Positions 8,183-17,107 are shown, counted from the stretch's first letter. The stretch: 64,000 nucleotides of DNA from Faecalicatena faecalis (GCF_012524165.2 NZ_JABACJ020000026.1:1-64000); one strand, 5' to 3'. A program made the numbers and translations. The notes: generated by a model from the letters alone, not told the origin.

Positions 8183-9565
8183 ATGTCAACAGCGTTCTTG
8201 ATCATTAGTTTGATTATTTCAATCGTACTTGTAGTATTATTTATCATTAAAGCAAAGATGAATCCGGCCATTGCATTGATACTCGGATCTTTGCTGCTTG
8301 GATTTTTAACAAAAGTTCCTTTGACTGATATCACGGCAGCGGATGGCACTGTAACGACAGGACTGGTCAACGTGATAAACAATGGATTCGGAAGTATGCT
8401 GGGAAGCATCGGTTTCCCGATCGGCCTTGGTATCATTTTGGGACAGTTCGTAAGTGATACAGGCGGGGCCAGTGTCATTGCTGACAAGCTGGTTTCCATC
8501 TTCCCGAACAAATGGGCCATGTATGCAGTTGGATTTGCAGGCTTCGTACTTTCCATTCCAGTATTCTTTGATGTGACTTTCGTGATTCTGATTCCGATCG
8601 GAGTTGCGTTAATGAAAAAACTCAACAAAGGAATCGGATATATCGTAGGTGCGATTTCGATTGGAGCAGGTGTGGCGCATACACTGGTGCCGCCGACACC
8701 GAACCCGCTTGTTGCACCGGAGTATTTTGGTTTTGACCTTGGTATTATGATTGCGGCAGGGCTGCTATTTGGTATTCCAATGACATTGATCGCAGTTACG
8801 ATTCACGGAAAATTAATGGACAAGGGTCTTTGGAATGTAGAGAAAGATGAGAATGGAAATGGCCTGAATGTAGATGAACTGGTGCTTCCCGAAAAACTGC
8901 CGGGGTTCTTCGTTTCCCTGCTTCCAATTCTCATTCCGATTATTTTCATTCTGTTGAATACAGTTGCAGGTGCAACTATGGACAGTGTTCCGTCATGGAT
9001 TGATTTCCTGGGACAGAAGACGACCTCCATGCTGCTCGGTACATTGGCAGGAATGGCAATCTCTATCAAGATACTGGGACTTAAGAAAACGGAAGAGGTA
9101 GCTACAAACGCACTGAAATCAGCAGGACTTGTTTTCTTGATTACAGGTGCAGGCGGTTCCTTCTCATCTGTTATTACCGCATCAGGAGTCAGTGAGGCAA
9201 TCAAGAACATGGTCTCCAATATTTCGAATAATATTGTACTGATTCTTTTGATTGGCTGGATTCTTGGACTTCTGTTCAGACAGATTACAGGATCTGGTAC
9301 GGTAGCATCTCTGACAACATTTGCAATTATGCAGAGTGTGGCAGCTACAGTTGCTATCCATCCGGTTTTCATAGCGCTGGCATGCTTGGATGGGGCACTG
9401 TTCGGAGCAACGGTAAACGACTCTGGATTCTGGATCGTTTCCAATATGACCGGATTTAATTTTACTGGTGGTCTCAAGACGTATACCTTAGGGCAGGCGA
9501 TCGCCTCAGTAGTAGGTATTATTCTGATTATCATAGTTGGTTTGATCTCATGTCTGTTTGTATAG
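8183..9565 (+). CDS. GntP/CitMHS-type permease (sugar-acid transporter)
   Basis: A 460-residue polytopic membrane protein of the gluconate permease (GntP) type within the ion transporter superfamily. It has about twelve hydrophobic segments, with the typical LVPPTPNPLVAPEYFG stretch (about residue 173), ITGSGTVASLTTFAI (about 367) and ATVNDSGFWIVSNM (about 410). Family members carry gluconate and related aldonates by proton symport. It starts 26 nt after rhmD with AGGAGGG upstream, so it is in the same transcript and most likely imports the acid that RhmD dehydrates. Confidence 0.9.
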   Translation: MSTAFLIISLIISIVLVVLFIIKAKMNPAIALILGSLLLGFLTKVPLTDITAADGTVTTGLVNVINNGFGSMLGSIGFPIGLGIILGQFVSDTGGASVIADKLVSIFPNKWAMYAVGFAGFVLSIPVFFDVTFVILIPIGVALMKKLNKGIGYIVGAISIGAGVAHTLVPPTPNPLVAPEYFGFDLGIMIAAGLLFGIPMTLIAVTIHGKLMDKGLWNVEKDENGNGLNVDELVLPEKLPGFFVSLLPILIPIIFILLNTVAGATMDSVPSWIDFLGQKTTSMLLGTLAGMAISIKILGLKKTEEVATNALKSAGLVFLITGAGGSFSSVITASGVSEAIKNMVSNISNNIVLILLIGWILGLLFRQITGSGTVASLTTFAIMQSVAATVAIHPVFIALACLDGALFGATVNDSGFWIVSNMTGFNFTGGLKTYTLGQAIASVVGIILIIIVGLISCLFV

Positions 9566-9595
9566 TAATGTGAATGTCCGCTTTATGAACGGATA

Positions 9596-9690
9596 GGAGA
9601 AAAAAGGGGCGGGGACGGCGCGTGGCTGCAGGGGCTTCCATGAGATGGAAAAGGCCCTATCGGCCTTGCCTCTCCTGTCCTGATTTTACG
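9596..9690 (+). other. G-rich, structured intergenic stretch between permease and IclR gene
   Basis: The 224-nt gap between the permease and the IclR start holds TTCCAT/ATGGAA and AAGGCC/GGCCTT inverted repeats and the G-rich string GGGGACGGCGCGTGG (9611-9625). There is no clear U-tract terminator. The string recurs in degenerate form before recJ. I cannot assign a function. Confidence 0.4.
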
Positions 9691-9789
9691 TTTTACGGAT
9701 AACCATTCTGGCTGTACCATACGAAGTTGACAAGGAAAGTTGGTCGTGGTAATGTAAAATTATTATGGAAAAATAAGGGCGGTGTTTTT

Positions 9790-10548
9790 ATGGCAGTAAA
9801 ATCGGCAGAAAGAGTCTTAAGGATTTTTGAACTCCTGGAGGGCAGTTCTGATGGAATGACGAACAAAGATATCAGCGAGCGTTTAAACTATGCACCGAGC
9901 AGCACGATCGCACTTTTACAGACATTGGCGGAGAATGGATATCTCATTGTAAATGAACAGAAAAAGTATTCTTTGGGAGGAAAGCTGGTAAGCTTAGGGG
10001 CCGTGGCGGCTTCCAGATTTGATATAGGGCGGATGGCCTCCCCGTATTTGAAGCATCTGATGCAGACCTTAGAGGAGACTTGTTTTCTGGGAGTTCTTTC
10101 CCAGGATGAAATCGTATATATATCGAAGGAAAATTGTGAGCGTACGATCAATACCAATGCACAGATAGGTTCCAGAAAACCGGTATACTGTACTGGTCTT
10201 GGAAAGGCGTTTCTATCATTCCTTCCCCCGGAGGAGAGCCGTGATATTATAGATGGACTGGAGTTTGAGGCGTTTACAGAGAACACAGTAAAGAATAAGG
10301 AAGAGTTAAGAAAGCAGTTGCAAGAGTTTCGGCTTCAGGGATATGCAATAGATGACCAGGAGATTGAAGAAGGATTGTGGTGTCTGGCTGTGCCGATTTA
10401 TGACGGATATCATAGGATGGCAGCCGCAATCAGTGTATCAGGACCCAAACAGCGTATGATAGCAAAAAAGGATCTGATCGCTCAGGAGATGCTCAAAGCC
10501 GGGAAGAGTCTGTCCCGGGAATTGGGGTATCAAAAGGAGGAAAAATAA
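9790..10548 (+). CDS. IclR family transcriptional regulator
   Basis: A 252-residue IclR regulator: winged helix-turn-helix (about residues 5-65, with LLEGSSDGMTNKDISERLNY) and an IclR effector-binding domain (about 75-248, with TGLGKAFLSFLPPEE, GYAIDDQEIEEGLWCLAVPI and AAISVSGP). Such proteins usually repress or activate a neighbouring catabolic operon in response to a pathway metabolite. I chose ATG 9790, preceded by AAGGGCGGTGTTTTT; the longer frame from 9727 adds 21 residues not typical of the family. The aldolase gene starts 1 nt after its stop, so regulator and enzymes are co-transcribed. Confidence 0.9.
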   Translation: MAVKSAERVLRIFELLEGSSDGMTNKDISERLNYAPSSTIALLQTLAENGYLIVNEQKKYSLGGKLVSLGAVAASRFDIGRMASPYLKHLMQTLEETCFLGVLSQDEIVYISKENCERTINTNAQIGSRKPVYCTGLGKAFLSFLPPEESRDIIDGLEFEAFTENTVKNKEELRKQLQEFRLQGYAIDDQEIEEGLWCLAVPIYDGYHRMAAAISVSGPKQRMIAKKDLIAQEMLKAGKSLSRELGYQKEEK

Positions 10549-10549
10549 C

Positions 10550-11446
10550 ATGAAGAGACTATGCGGTGTGAATCCGCCCGTCATCACGATTTTTGATGAC
10601 AAATGTAAGATTGATATAGAAGCAAGTAAAAGGCAGGCAGATTTTCTGATCTCCAATGGTGTGGATGGTCTGGCGTATTTAGGCACTTCCGGTGAATTCA
10701 GTGTGATGACAGTGGAAGAAAAGAAGAGATTCATCAAGGAGATGATAGAGTATGTCGACAGACGAGTGAATGTAATCGTCGGTGTCGGTGACACCTGTCT
10801 GGAGAATACGATGGAACTGCTAAAGTATGTGGAAGCAGCCGGGGCGGATGGCGTCTTACTGGTCAATCCATATTTCAGTGTATACAGTTCAGAGATGGTG
10901 GAGGCGTATTTTGGATACGTAGCTTCACATACATCTCTTCCTATTATAATATATAACTTCCCAGATCTGACCGGATACTGTTTTGATCCAGATGTGGTCT
11001 TAAAGCTTGTGAAAAAGAATCCGAATATTGTGGGAATCAAAGATACAATCAGTGATTTTAACCATGTACTTGCCATGCAGAAGGTGAAAGAGGTCAATCC
11101 TGACTTTTCTGTTTTTGCTGCTTATGAGAATCAGGCCATGGGACTCTTGGCCTGCGGCGTGGATGGATTTATTAATGCAACGGCTAATTTTGCCCCTGAG
11201 TTTACGGTGAATACATATCAGGCAGCAAAAAGGGGAGATTTTAACGAGGCAGCAGTGTGGTTCCAGAAAATGGTACATGCAATGGATATCTATAATTACA
11301 GCTCCCCGCTGTTTTTGGCGTGCAAGCAGGCCATGTATTATCGGGTCTTAAATAAAGACGGGCATGAGAGACTGCCGGCATTGGCTTTGGATGCACAGGC
11401 AAAAGCCAATGTGTATAATAAGATGAAAGAGCTAAGGCTCTTGTAA
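10550..11446 (+). CDS. dihydrodipicolinate synthase/N-acetylneuraminate lyase family aldolase (likely 2-keto-3-deoxy sugar acid aldolase)
   Basis: A 298-residue class I pyruvate-dependent aldolase. Family marks are YLGTSGEFSVMTVEEK (the GT-SGE loop, about residues 44-59), IIYNFPDLTG with the catalytic Tyr (about 132) and GIKDT with the Schiff-base Lys (about 162). In this setting it should cleave 2-keto-3-deoxy-L-rhamnonate to pyruvate and L-lactaldehyde, a job done in E. coli by the unrelated class II aldolase RhmA. Comparable pairings of a dehydratase, a DapA-type aldolase and an IclR regulator exist in E. coli (YjhG/YjhH and YagF/YagE types). Substrate is inferred from context. GGAGGAAAAATAAC precedes the ATG. 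Confidence 0.88.
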   Translation: MKRLCGVNPPVITIFDDKCKIDIEASKRQADFLISNGVDGLAYLGTSGEFSVMTVEEKKRFIKEMIEYVDRRVNVIVGVGDTCLENTMELLKYVEAAGADGVLLVNPYFSVYSSEMVEAYFGYVASHTSLPIIIYNFPDLTGYCFDPDVVLKLVKKNPNIVGIKDTISDFNHVLAMQKVKEVNPDFSVFAAYENQAMGLLACGVDGFINATANFAPEFTVNTYQAAKRGDFNEAAVWFQKMVHAMDIYNYSSPLFLACKQAMYYRVLNKDGHERLPALALDAQAKANVYNKMKELRLL

Positions 11447-11542
11447 ACGAAAGCATTGAAAATCAGGTGTTTACGGCATAGATTTTTGGTGAACGATCAA
11501 ATGATGTGAAGAGATGAGAAAAGAAATGGAGCAGGACGTGTC

Positions 11543-12049
11543 ATGATAATGGATAAACTGGAGCACTTCCGCTACTATCAGCGGTGCGTGCCGGAAATTT
11601 GGGATGCAGTCCGTTTTGTAGAACGTGTCCGTAAGGAACAACTGCCAGAGGGACGTTATCCAGTGGGAAAAGGATTTGCTTTCGTACAGGAAGGGCAGAC
11701 ACGCAGCTTTTTAGAAGCCGATTTTGAGACTCATGATAAGTACCTGGATATCCAGGTGCTCTTAGAAGGTTCGGAGATGTGGGAATATGCGGATAAAGCA
11801 GATTTGACGGTGAAGACACCTTATGATTCCCAGGCAGATATTGAGTGGCTTAAGGGAAGCGGAGAGAAGATTCAGATGAAACCTGGCATGTTCTATCTGG
11901 TCTACCCTACAGATGCACATAAGCCGTGCTGTCACGAGAGCGTTCCCACTTCTTATAGGAAAGTGGTGGTAAAAATCAAGATAGATAAGCTGCTGCACAG
12001 AGTGGACACGAACAGACCAGGTCAGAAAAAGCAGAGCTGGTCCTGGTAA
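11543..12049 (+). CDS. YhcH/YjgK/YiaL family protein
   Basis: A 168-residue protein of the YhcH/YjgK/YiaL (DUF386) family, a cupin-like barrel often found beside sialic acid, ketoacid and sugar-acid genes and thought to act as an anomerase or isomerase. Recognisable parts are FETHDKYLDIQVLLEGSE (about 60-77), PGMFYLVYPTDAHKPC (about 114-129, metal-binding-type His) and VVVKIKI near the end. It is 96 nt after the aldolase gene and 12 nt before the dehydrogenase gene, so it belongs to the same operon. Met 3 (11549) is an alternative start. Confidence 0.88.
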   Translation: MIMDKLEHFRYYQRCVPEIWDAVRFVERVRKEQLPEGRYPVGKGFAFVQEGQTRSFLEADFETHDKYLDIQVLLEGSEMWEYADKADLTVKTPYDSQADIEWLKGSGEKIQMKPGMFYLVYPTDAHKPCCHESVPTSYRKVVVKIKIDKLLHRVDTNRPGQKKQSWSW

Positions 12050-12061
12050 AGGAGATACGAA

Positions 12062-13213
12062 ATGGATTTAAAGATAGATGATATTGTAAAACAGGTTCTG
12101 TCCGAGGTCGGTGTGCCAAAGGTGGAAAGGACAGCCTTTCCTTTGGAACGACAGCCTGTATTTACGGGAAACGAGACAGGCAGGACGGCTGTGCTTGCCT
12201 CTCCTGAAAATTATGAGATAAAAGAGTTCAAGCTTCCTGAAATTGGGGGAAAGGAAATCCTCGTTCAGGTCGAAGGGTGCTGTGTTGCACCTTCAGATAC
12301 AGCAGAGTTCATGAAAGAAAAAAGAATTGGGCAGGCATCTCTTCTGGGGCAGCAGGGGACTGGCGTGATCGTGAAGCTGGGAAGCCCCCCTCTTACGGAT
12401 GCGAAGGGGAATTCTCTGAAGGTGGGAGATCGGATCGTGGCAGTCAGAAAAGCGGGCGGTTCCATAGGAGCCTTTGCTGGAAATCGTGTGATTACAGGCG
12501 TGACGGCAAATGGCTGGTTTTCCAATTATGTCATCCTTCAGGCTGGAAGTCAGGTATATCAGGTAAATGATCTGGATCTGGAATCCCGCCTGTTGACGGA
12601 GACTGCAATCGCCGTCAATAGTACTGTTCTAAGGGCTGGAAAACTGAGCCGTCTGGATGAGCGCAGTAAAGTAATTGTCCTTGGGTGCCGTCTGGAAGGT
12701 CTGATGGTCATTGCTGCATTAAGATGTATGGGAGTAAGCAGCATTATCGCCGTTGACGGGGATGAGTCTATGTTAAAACTTGCGAAGAGCTTTGGAGCAG
12801 AACAGGTCATTGATTATCGAGATAAGAATGGAATGGCAGGTGTGATAGAGCAAGTTCGTTCGAACTGCGGTGGAGACCTTGCAGATACCGTTTTCCAGTG
12901 TACATGCTCCGCACTTGGGCGGAGTACAGCAAGGCGTTTTGTGAAGAGCAGTGGAAATGTATGTGAGCTTGGCTATGTTCTTGGAAGGGGAAAGTCTTCT
13001 GCGAAATATTATGAGGAATCCATGCCGGTCAAAGGACGATTTTATTCCGCCAGGGATTATGAGCAGTGCTTTGAATTTTTAAAGAAAGCATCAGAACAAG
13101 GGATTCCGATGTATCAGCTCATGACTCATAGATATTTGCTGGAACAGATAAACGAAGCGCACTGGGCTGCGATTCGAGGAGAAGGCCTTGCAATCGCTGT
13201 GTTTAATAGATAA
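12062..13213 (+). CDS. zinc-less MDR-family dehydrogenase with N-terminal amphipathic helix
   Basis: A 383-residue medium-chain dehydrogenase/reductase-like protein. A GroES-like domain (about 60-180) and a Rossmann domain (about 195-330, VIVLGCRLEGLMVIAALRCM, then the acidic end IIAVDGD) can be seen. The GHE box that provides a catalytic zinc ligand reads GQQ (LLGQQGTGVI) and there is no four-cysteine structural zinc loop, so a classical zinc alcohol dehydrogenase mechanism is unlikely. The first 17 residues (MDLKIDDIVKQVLSEVG) form an amphipathic helix of the kind used as encapsulation peptides on microcompartment enzymes, then a linker; no shell genes are in the window. Last gene of the sugar-acid operon. 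It may oxidise or reduce a pathway intermediate such as lactaldehyde; this is inference. Confidence 0.75.
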   Translation: MDLKIDDIVKQVLSEVGVPKVERTAFPLERQPVFTGNETGRTAVLASPENYEIKEFKLPEIGGKEILVQVEGCCVAPSDTAEFMKEKRIGQASLLGQQGTGVIVKLGSPPLTDAKGNSLKVGDRIVAVRKAGGSIGAFAGNRVITGVTANGWFSNYVILQAGSQVYQVNDLDLESRLLTETAIAVNSTVLRAGKLSRLDERSKVIVLGCRLEGLMVIAALRCMGVSSIIAVDGDESMLKLAKSFGAEQVIDYRDKNGMAGVIEQVRSNCGGDLADTVFQCTCSALGRSTARRFVKSSGNVCELGYVLGRGKSSAKYYEESMPVKGRFYSARDYEQCFEFLKKASEQGIPMYQLMTHRYLLEQINEAHWAAIRGEGLAIAVFNR

Positions 13214-13255
13214 TCAGGATTTCATAAAATGAATTTGAAGAAGAATCAGATATGC

Positions 13256-13303
13256 AAAAAGCCACGGAGAAGAAACTTAAAAATTTCTTTCTCCGTGGCT
13301 TTT
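13256..13303. terminator. bidirectional terminator
   Basis: AAAAAGCCACGGAGAAGAAA pairs with TTTCTTTCTCCGTGGCTTTT. A perfect GCCACGGAGA stem with A and T runs on either side ends both the sugar-acid operon (plus) and the GatB/YqeY gene (minus). Confidence 0.92.
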
Positions 13304-13322
13304 GTATGAAATACGAGATGAT

Positions 13323-13769
13323 TTATTCCATAAAGGAAGCAACGATTTCACTGACCAGTTTTCCGTCAGCTTTCCCTTTTACCTTAGGCATCAATTCTTT
13401 CATGATCTTCTCTTTGTCTTTGGCAGTAGGCGCATCAATTCCCAGGTCAGAGAGAACTCCCTTGACGATTTCTTTGATCTCCTCCTCGCCCATCATCTTA
13501 GGTGCATACTCCTCAAGAACAGCAAGACGTTTCTTGCATTCATCGATAATATCAGTGCGGTCACTTGGTGTCATCTCTAATGTTTCTTTTGTCTGCTTGA
13601 TCTCCTTTAAGATGACCTGGCTTTCCTCCTCCTCGGTCAGATCGGCGCGTTTGTCGATTGCCTTGTTCTTTAGTGCAGATAACAAAAAAGAGAGAGCAGC
13701 CTTTCTTTCCTTATCTCCAGCTTTCATCGCTGCGACCATAGCACCTCTTACCTCTTCGATTTTACTCAT
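13323..13769 (-). CDS. GatB/YqeY domain-containing protein
   Basis: A 148-residue YqeY-like protein related to the tail domain of GatB, the tRNA-dependent amidotransferase subunit. It shows the YqeY layout: an N-terminal helical hairpin with KAGDKERKAALSFLLSALKN, then KEIKQTKETLEM, EECKKRLAVLEEYAPKMM-like helices and GIDAPTAKDKEKIMKELMPK with the C-terminal LVSEIVASFME. Function is uncertain; a tRNA-related role is often assumed. Reverse complement of 13770-13786 provides a GGAGG-type ribosome site. Downstream of pduL on the minus strand and possibly co-transcribed with it. Confidence 0.88.
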   Translation of the reverse strand: MSKIEEVRGAMVAAMKAGDKERKAALSFLLSALKNKAIDKRADLTEEEESQVILKEIKQTKETLEMTPSDRTDIIDECKKRLAVLEEYAPKMMGEEEIKEIVKGVLSDLGIDAPTAKDKEKIMKELMPKVKGKADGKLVSEIVASFME

Positions 13770-13837
13770 TTCATGATACCTCCGTTCCGTTTATTGTCAG
13801 AATAGTGTTGGAATTGCGTGGAGGCCTGACCACTTTG

Positions 13838-13858
13838 TAAAGGGGTCAGACCCCTCTG
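13838..13858. repeat. short palindromic repeat AAAGGGGTCAGACCCCT, copy 1
   Basis: AGGGGTCAGACCCCT (13841-13855) is a perfect palindrome around A. Related strings lie at 29677-29719 and 51696-51714, always between genes. It sits just past the end of pduL on the minus strand. Confidence 0.6.
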
Positions 13859-14493
13859 TTGATTCCGGACTGCAATTCATCTGCCCATGTCTGCAGATTA
13901 TAAGTATGCCCGTCAAATAATTTTAAAATCACGCCGGTTGGATTGTCTTCATTCGCGAACGCATTGGCCTCGTCAGTATCCACATGCATGGCAAGTGAAA
14001 ATTTAGGGCTGACCCGGACGACGACGTCGGAAAAAATCAGGGAGCGCTCATAGCTTGTGGTGATGACAAAGACAATATCATTGTCCTTCACATGTGCTCT
14101 GATTGCATCCAGGGGAGTCATGTGGATATGTCGTTTGGCAACGATCACACCCTCTTTTAACTCTACTGTTCCATGAGGTCCAACTAAGGTACATCCGGGA
14201 CTGCCGGCGATATCTCCAGATTGGCGGATGACGCTTTTGATTCCCAGCTTTCTTGCATCGGTCACGGAAACTTCGACCTGGGTCGCAGGCCGAAAGGGGC
14301 CCAGAACAATGACCTTTTCAAATCGTCCTTTTGGGCCGATGACTGTGAGCCGTTCTTTACAGGCATATTGTCCAGGCTGGCTGAGCTCTTTGGTGTAGTT
14401 CAGTCGTGCACCCGGGCCGAATAACTGTTCAAAATCTTCCTGGGAGACATGGATGTGTCTGGCGGAAGTCTCAATTGGGATTTTTAAACTCAT
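13846..14493 (-). CDS. pduL: phosphate propanoyltransferase (PduL-type phosphotransacylase)
   Basis: A 215-residue PduL-family phosphotransacylase, which interconverts acyl-CoA and acyl-phosphate; it is unrelated in fold to Pta. The two beta-barrel repeats carry ETSARHIHVSQEDFEQLFG (about 8-26) and GVIVAKRHIHMTPLDA (about 117-132), with the zinc-binding His pairs. I chose ATG 14493, preceded by GGATGGAGCGATGTT; the frame is open further upstream but without a ribosome site. With this start there is no N-terminal encapsulation helix, so it should be cytosolic and serve acetate or propionate formation with an acetate kinase elsewhere. Divergent from the Na/Pi transporter gene. Confidence 0.9.
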   Translation of the reverse strand: MSLKIPIETSARHIHVSQEDFEQLFGPGARLNYTKELSQPGQYACKERLTVIGPKGRFEKVIVLGPFRPATQVEVSVTDARKLGIKSVIRQSGDIAGSPGCTLVGPHGTVELKEGVIVAKRHIHMTPLDAIRAHVKDNDIVFVITTSYERSLIFSDVVVRVSPKFSLAMHVDTDEANAFANEDNPTGVILKLFDGHTYNLQTWADELQSGINRGV

Positions 14494-14779
14494 AACATCG
14501 CTCCATCCTGCGTGTATTTGATATCTACTAATTTTAGCAGAATAAAGTGCGATTTTCAATCAGGAATTTTAACACACACAAAACGCAAAGCGGACAGCCT
14601 TCATGAGCAGGCAGCACAGCAAAAGAGGAATACTTTTCAGAAGGTTAAGATAGTGCTAAGAAGCGTGTGCATGAATTGACGGTCCGATTTTTTTTATGCT
14701 AATCTTGTCAGGAAAAGTGCGGATTTTGAGAGAATCCGGGACTTTACGATTCTATAGATACGAAGGAGAAGTATTGGAG

Positions 14780-16411
14780 ATGGGAATACGGGATATACTG
14801 ACCCTATTAGGAGGGCTGGCATTATTTTTATATGGAATGCAGATGATGAGTAATGGACTGGAGGCGGCCGCAGGGAACCGGATGAAGTCGATTCTGGAGA
14901 AGCTGACGGCGAATCGGGTAAAGGGGGTTTTGGTCGGAGCCGGAATTACGGCAGTGATTCAGTCCTCCTCTGCGACTACGGTCATGGTAGTTGGATTCGT
15001 GAATTCAGGGTTGATGACCCTGAAACAGGCTGTCTGGGTCATCATGGGGGCAAATATTGGAACGACGATCACGGGACAATTGATCGCTCTGGATATCGGG
15101 GCGGTTGCTCCGGTGTTCGCGATCGCCGGTGTGGCAGCCATTATGTTTATAAAAAATGAGAAGGTCCATCATATCAGCAGCATTTTTGCGGGTCTTGGAA
15201 TTCTTTTTATGGGAATGGATATGATGGGGAGTGCAATGGAGCCGCTGCAGGATTCGGCAGCGTTCATCCAGTTCATGACCACATTTAAGAATCCGCTGGT
15301 GGGAATCCTGATTGGAGCCGTGTTCACAGCAATTATTCAGTCTTCCTCAGCTTCTGTGGGGATTTTGCAGGCACTTGCGGCAACCGGGATGATTCCGTTA
15401 TCCAGTGCAGTATATATTCTGTTCGGACAGAATATCGGTACATGCATCACGGCAGTTTTGGCATCCATTGGGATGAAGGTCAATGCGAAGAGAACGACGG
15501 TCATCCATCTGATGTTCAATATCTTCGGCTCTATTTTGTTCACGGTCATCTGCCTTGTGACGCCTTTTGTCTCCTGGATGGAGGCACTGACACCGGGAAA
15601 TCCGGTATCACAGATCGCGAATGTACATACGGTATTTAATATCGTGACTACGTTGATCTTGCTTCCGTTCGGAACCTATATGGCAGCGGCGGCAGAACGT
15701 ATCTTGCCAGACAGCAAGAAGGAAGAGGATGAAGAGTACTGCCTGAAATTTATATCCAGATTTGAATCCTCTTATGCAATCGGGCACGGAGCAGTCGCAA
15801 TCTCACAGGTGAAAAATGAAGTCGGAAGAATGCGGGATATGGTGGAGAAGAATTTAAGCAGCGCATATGACATTCTGGTGAAGTTCAATGAGAAGGAAAT
15901 GAAGAAAATCGGGGAGCGGGAGGCTTATATTGACTATCTGAACCAGGAAATTTCAAGTTATATCGTGTCCTTGATGGCCAGTGAGATGTCACTGTCTGAT
16001 TCCCGGCAGATCAACGGGTATTATGTGATCATCAGCAATCTGGAGCGTATCGGAGACCATGCAGTGAATCTGGCAGAATATGCCCGGGACTTAAAAGGCT
16101 GGGATGTGGAGCTTTCGGAGACGGCAAAAGAAGAAGTTGAAATCATGAAGAAGCAGTGTCTGGAAGCCCTGGATATTGTAAAAGATTCAGAGGCAGGAAA
16201 GGCAGGCGTGATTTTGGAGAGAGCTTCGATCATGGAGCAGAAGATCGATGACACACGGGATAAGTATTTTAAGAAACAGATGCAGCGGCTGAAAAAAGGA
16301 AAATGCAAACCGCAGAGCGGAATCGTATTTACCGAGATTTTGACGGATTTTGAAAGAATGGGCGATCATGTAAAAAATATTGCCGAACAATATGTAGAAA
16401 TGGAAAACTAA
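14780..16411 (+). CDS. Na/Pi cotransporter family protein with PhoU-like tail
   Basis: A protein of about 543 residues: an N-terminal NptA/Na-Pi-II transporter half (about 1-310) with two inverted repeats bearing TAVIQSSSATTVM and TAIIQSSSASVGI, and a cytoplasmic PhoU-like helical tail (about 340-535) with ISNLERIGDHAVNLAEY and LTDFERMGDHVKNIAEQ. Members move phosphate with sodium; the PhoU part may regulate. ATG 14780 begins the family's usual MGIRDILTLLGGLALFLYG. AAGGAG at 14763-14768 would also fit the in-frame TTG at 14774 (5-nt spacing), so the start may be two codons earlier. A much longer frame from 14696 is unlikely. Confidence 0.9.
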   Translation: MGIRDILTLLGGLALFLYGMQMMSNGLEAAAGNRMKSILEKLTANRVKGVLVGAGITAVIQSSSATTVMVVGFVNSGLMTLKQAVWVIMGANIGTTITGQLIALDIGAVAPVFAIAGVAAIMFIKNEKVHHISSIFAGLGILFMGMDMMGSAMEPLQDSAAFIQFMTTFKNPLVGILIGAVFTAIIQSSSASVGILQALAATGMIPLSSAVYILFGQNIGTCITAVLASIGMKVNAKRTTVIHLMFNIFGSILFTVICLVTPFVSWMEALTPGNPVSQIANVHTVFNIVTTLILLPFGTYMAAAAERILPDSKKEEDEEYCLKFISRFESSYAIGHGAVAISQVKNEVGRMRDMVEKNLSSAYDILVKFNEKEMKKIGEREAYIDYLNQEISSYIVSLMASEMSLSDSRQINGYYVIISNLERIGDHAVNLAEYARDLKGWDVELSETAKEEVEIMKKQCLEALDIVKDSEAGKAGVILERASIMEQKIDDTRDKYFKKQMQRLKKGKCKPQSGIVFTEILTDFERMGDHVKNIAEQYVEMEN

Positions 16412-16495
16412 TAAGATTACGAATATTTTCCTCTGTTTAACAAATAATAGTAGCAGTGCTAATTATTACTATGACGTTAAATGGAGGAAATTTTT

Positions 16496-17041
16496 ATGAA
16501 AGCTACAGGAATCGTAAGGCGGATCGATGATCTGGGTAGGGTCGTCATTCCGAAAGAGATACGAAGAACATTGCGGATTCGGGAAGGGGATCCGTTGGAA
16601 ATATTTACAGACAGAGAAGGAGAGGTCATACTTAAGAAATATTCTCCAATCGGGGAATTGGGAACACTGGCGAAACAGTATTCCGAGAGCCTTGCACAGA
16701 CCATGGGGTATACTGTATGCATTACGGATACTGACCAGGTGGTGGCAGCATCAGGAAGCGGGAAAAAGGAGCTGCAGGATAAATATATCAGCAAGGAGCT
16801 CGAAAAGCTGATTCAGTCGAGAGAACAGGTACTAGCCAAATCAGACAGTGCAAAGTATGCGGCGATAACTCCGGATGAAAAAGAATTTAAGGAGGAAGTC
16901 GTCTGCCCAATCCTATGTGAGGGCGATGCAATTGGCGCTGTTGTATTTCTGAATAAGGATGAGAAGAAAAAAATGGGAGAGTTGGAGCAGAAGGTAGCAC
17001 AGAGTGCAGCAGGATTTCTCGGCCGGCAGATGGAGCAATAA
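16496..17041 (+). CDS. spoVT: stage V sporulation protein T (AbrB-type regulator)
   Basis: A 181-residue transcription factor. Residues 1-52 form a swapped-hairpin AbrB domain, MKATGIVRRIDDLGRVVIPK followed by EIRRTLRIREGDPLEIF, almost identical to the SpoVT N-terminus. Residues 56-180 form a GAF-like domain ending AAGFLGRQMEQ. SpoVT adjusts sigma-G-dependent genes in the developing forespore. ATG 16496 has TGGAGGAAATTTTT before it; the upstream ATG 16481 overlaps this ribosome site. A weak sigma-G-like pair (GAATA 16421, CAAATAATA 16441) lies upstream. Its presence supports a spore-forming host. Confidence 0.95.
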   Translation: MKATGIVRRIDDLGRVVIPKEIRRTLRIREGDPLEIFTDREGEVILKKYSPIGELGTLAKQYSESLAQTMGYTVCITDTDQVVAASGSGKKELQDKYISKELEKLIQSREQVLAKSDSAKYAAITPDEKEFKEEVVCPILCEGDAIGAVVFLNKDEKKKMGELEQKVAQSAAGFLGRQMEQ

Positions 17042-17107
17042 AAAAGCATATTTCTCCGGGGACAATCATATGCTGTATTAGTATATGGATGGACGAGGAG
17101 GTTATGG

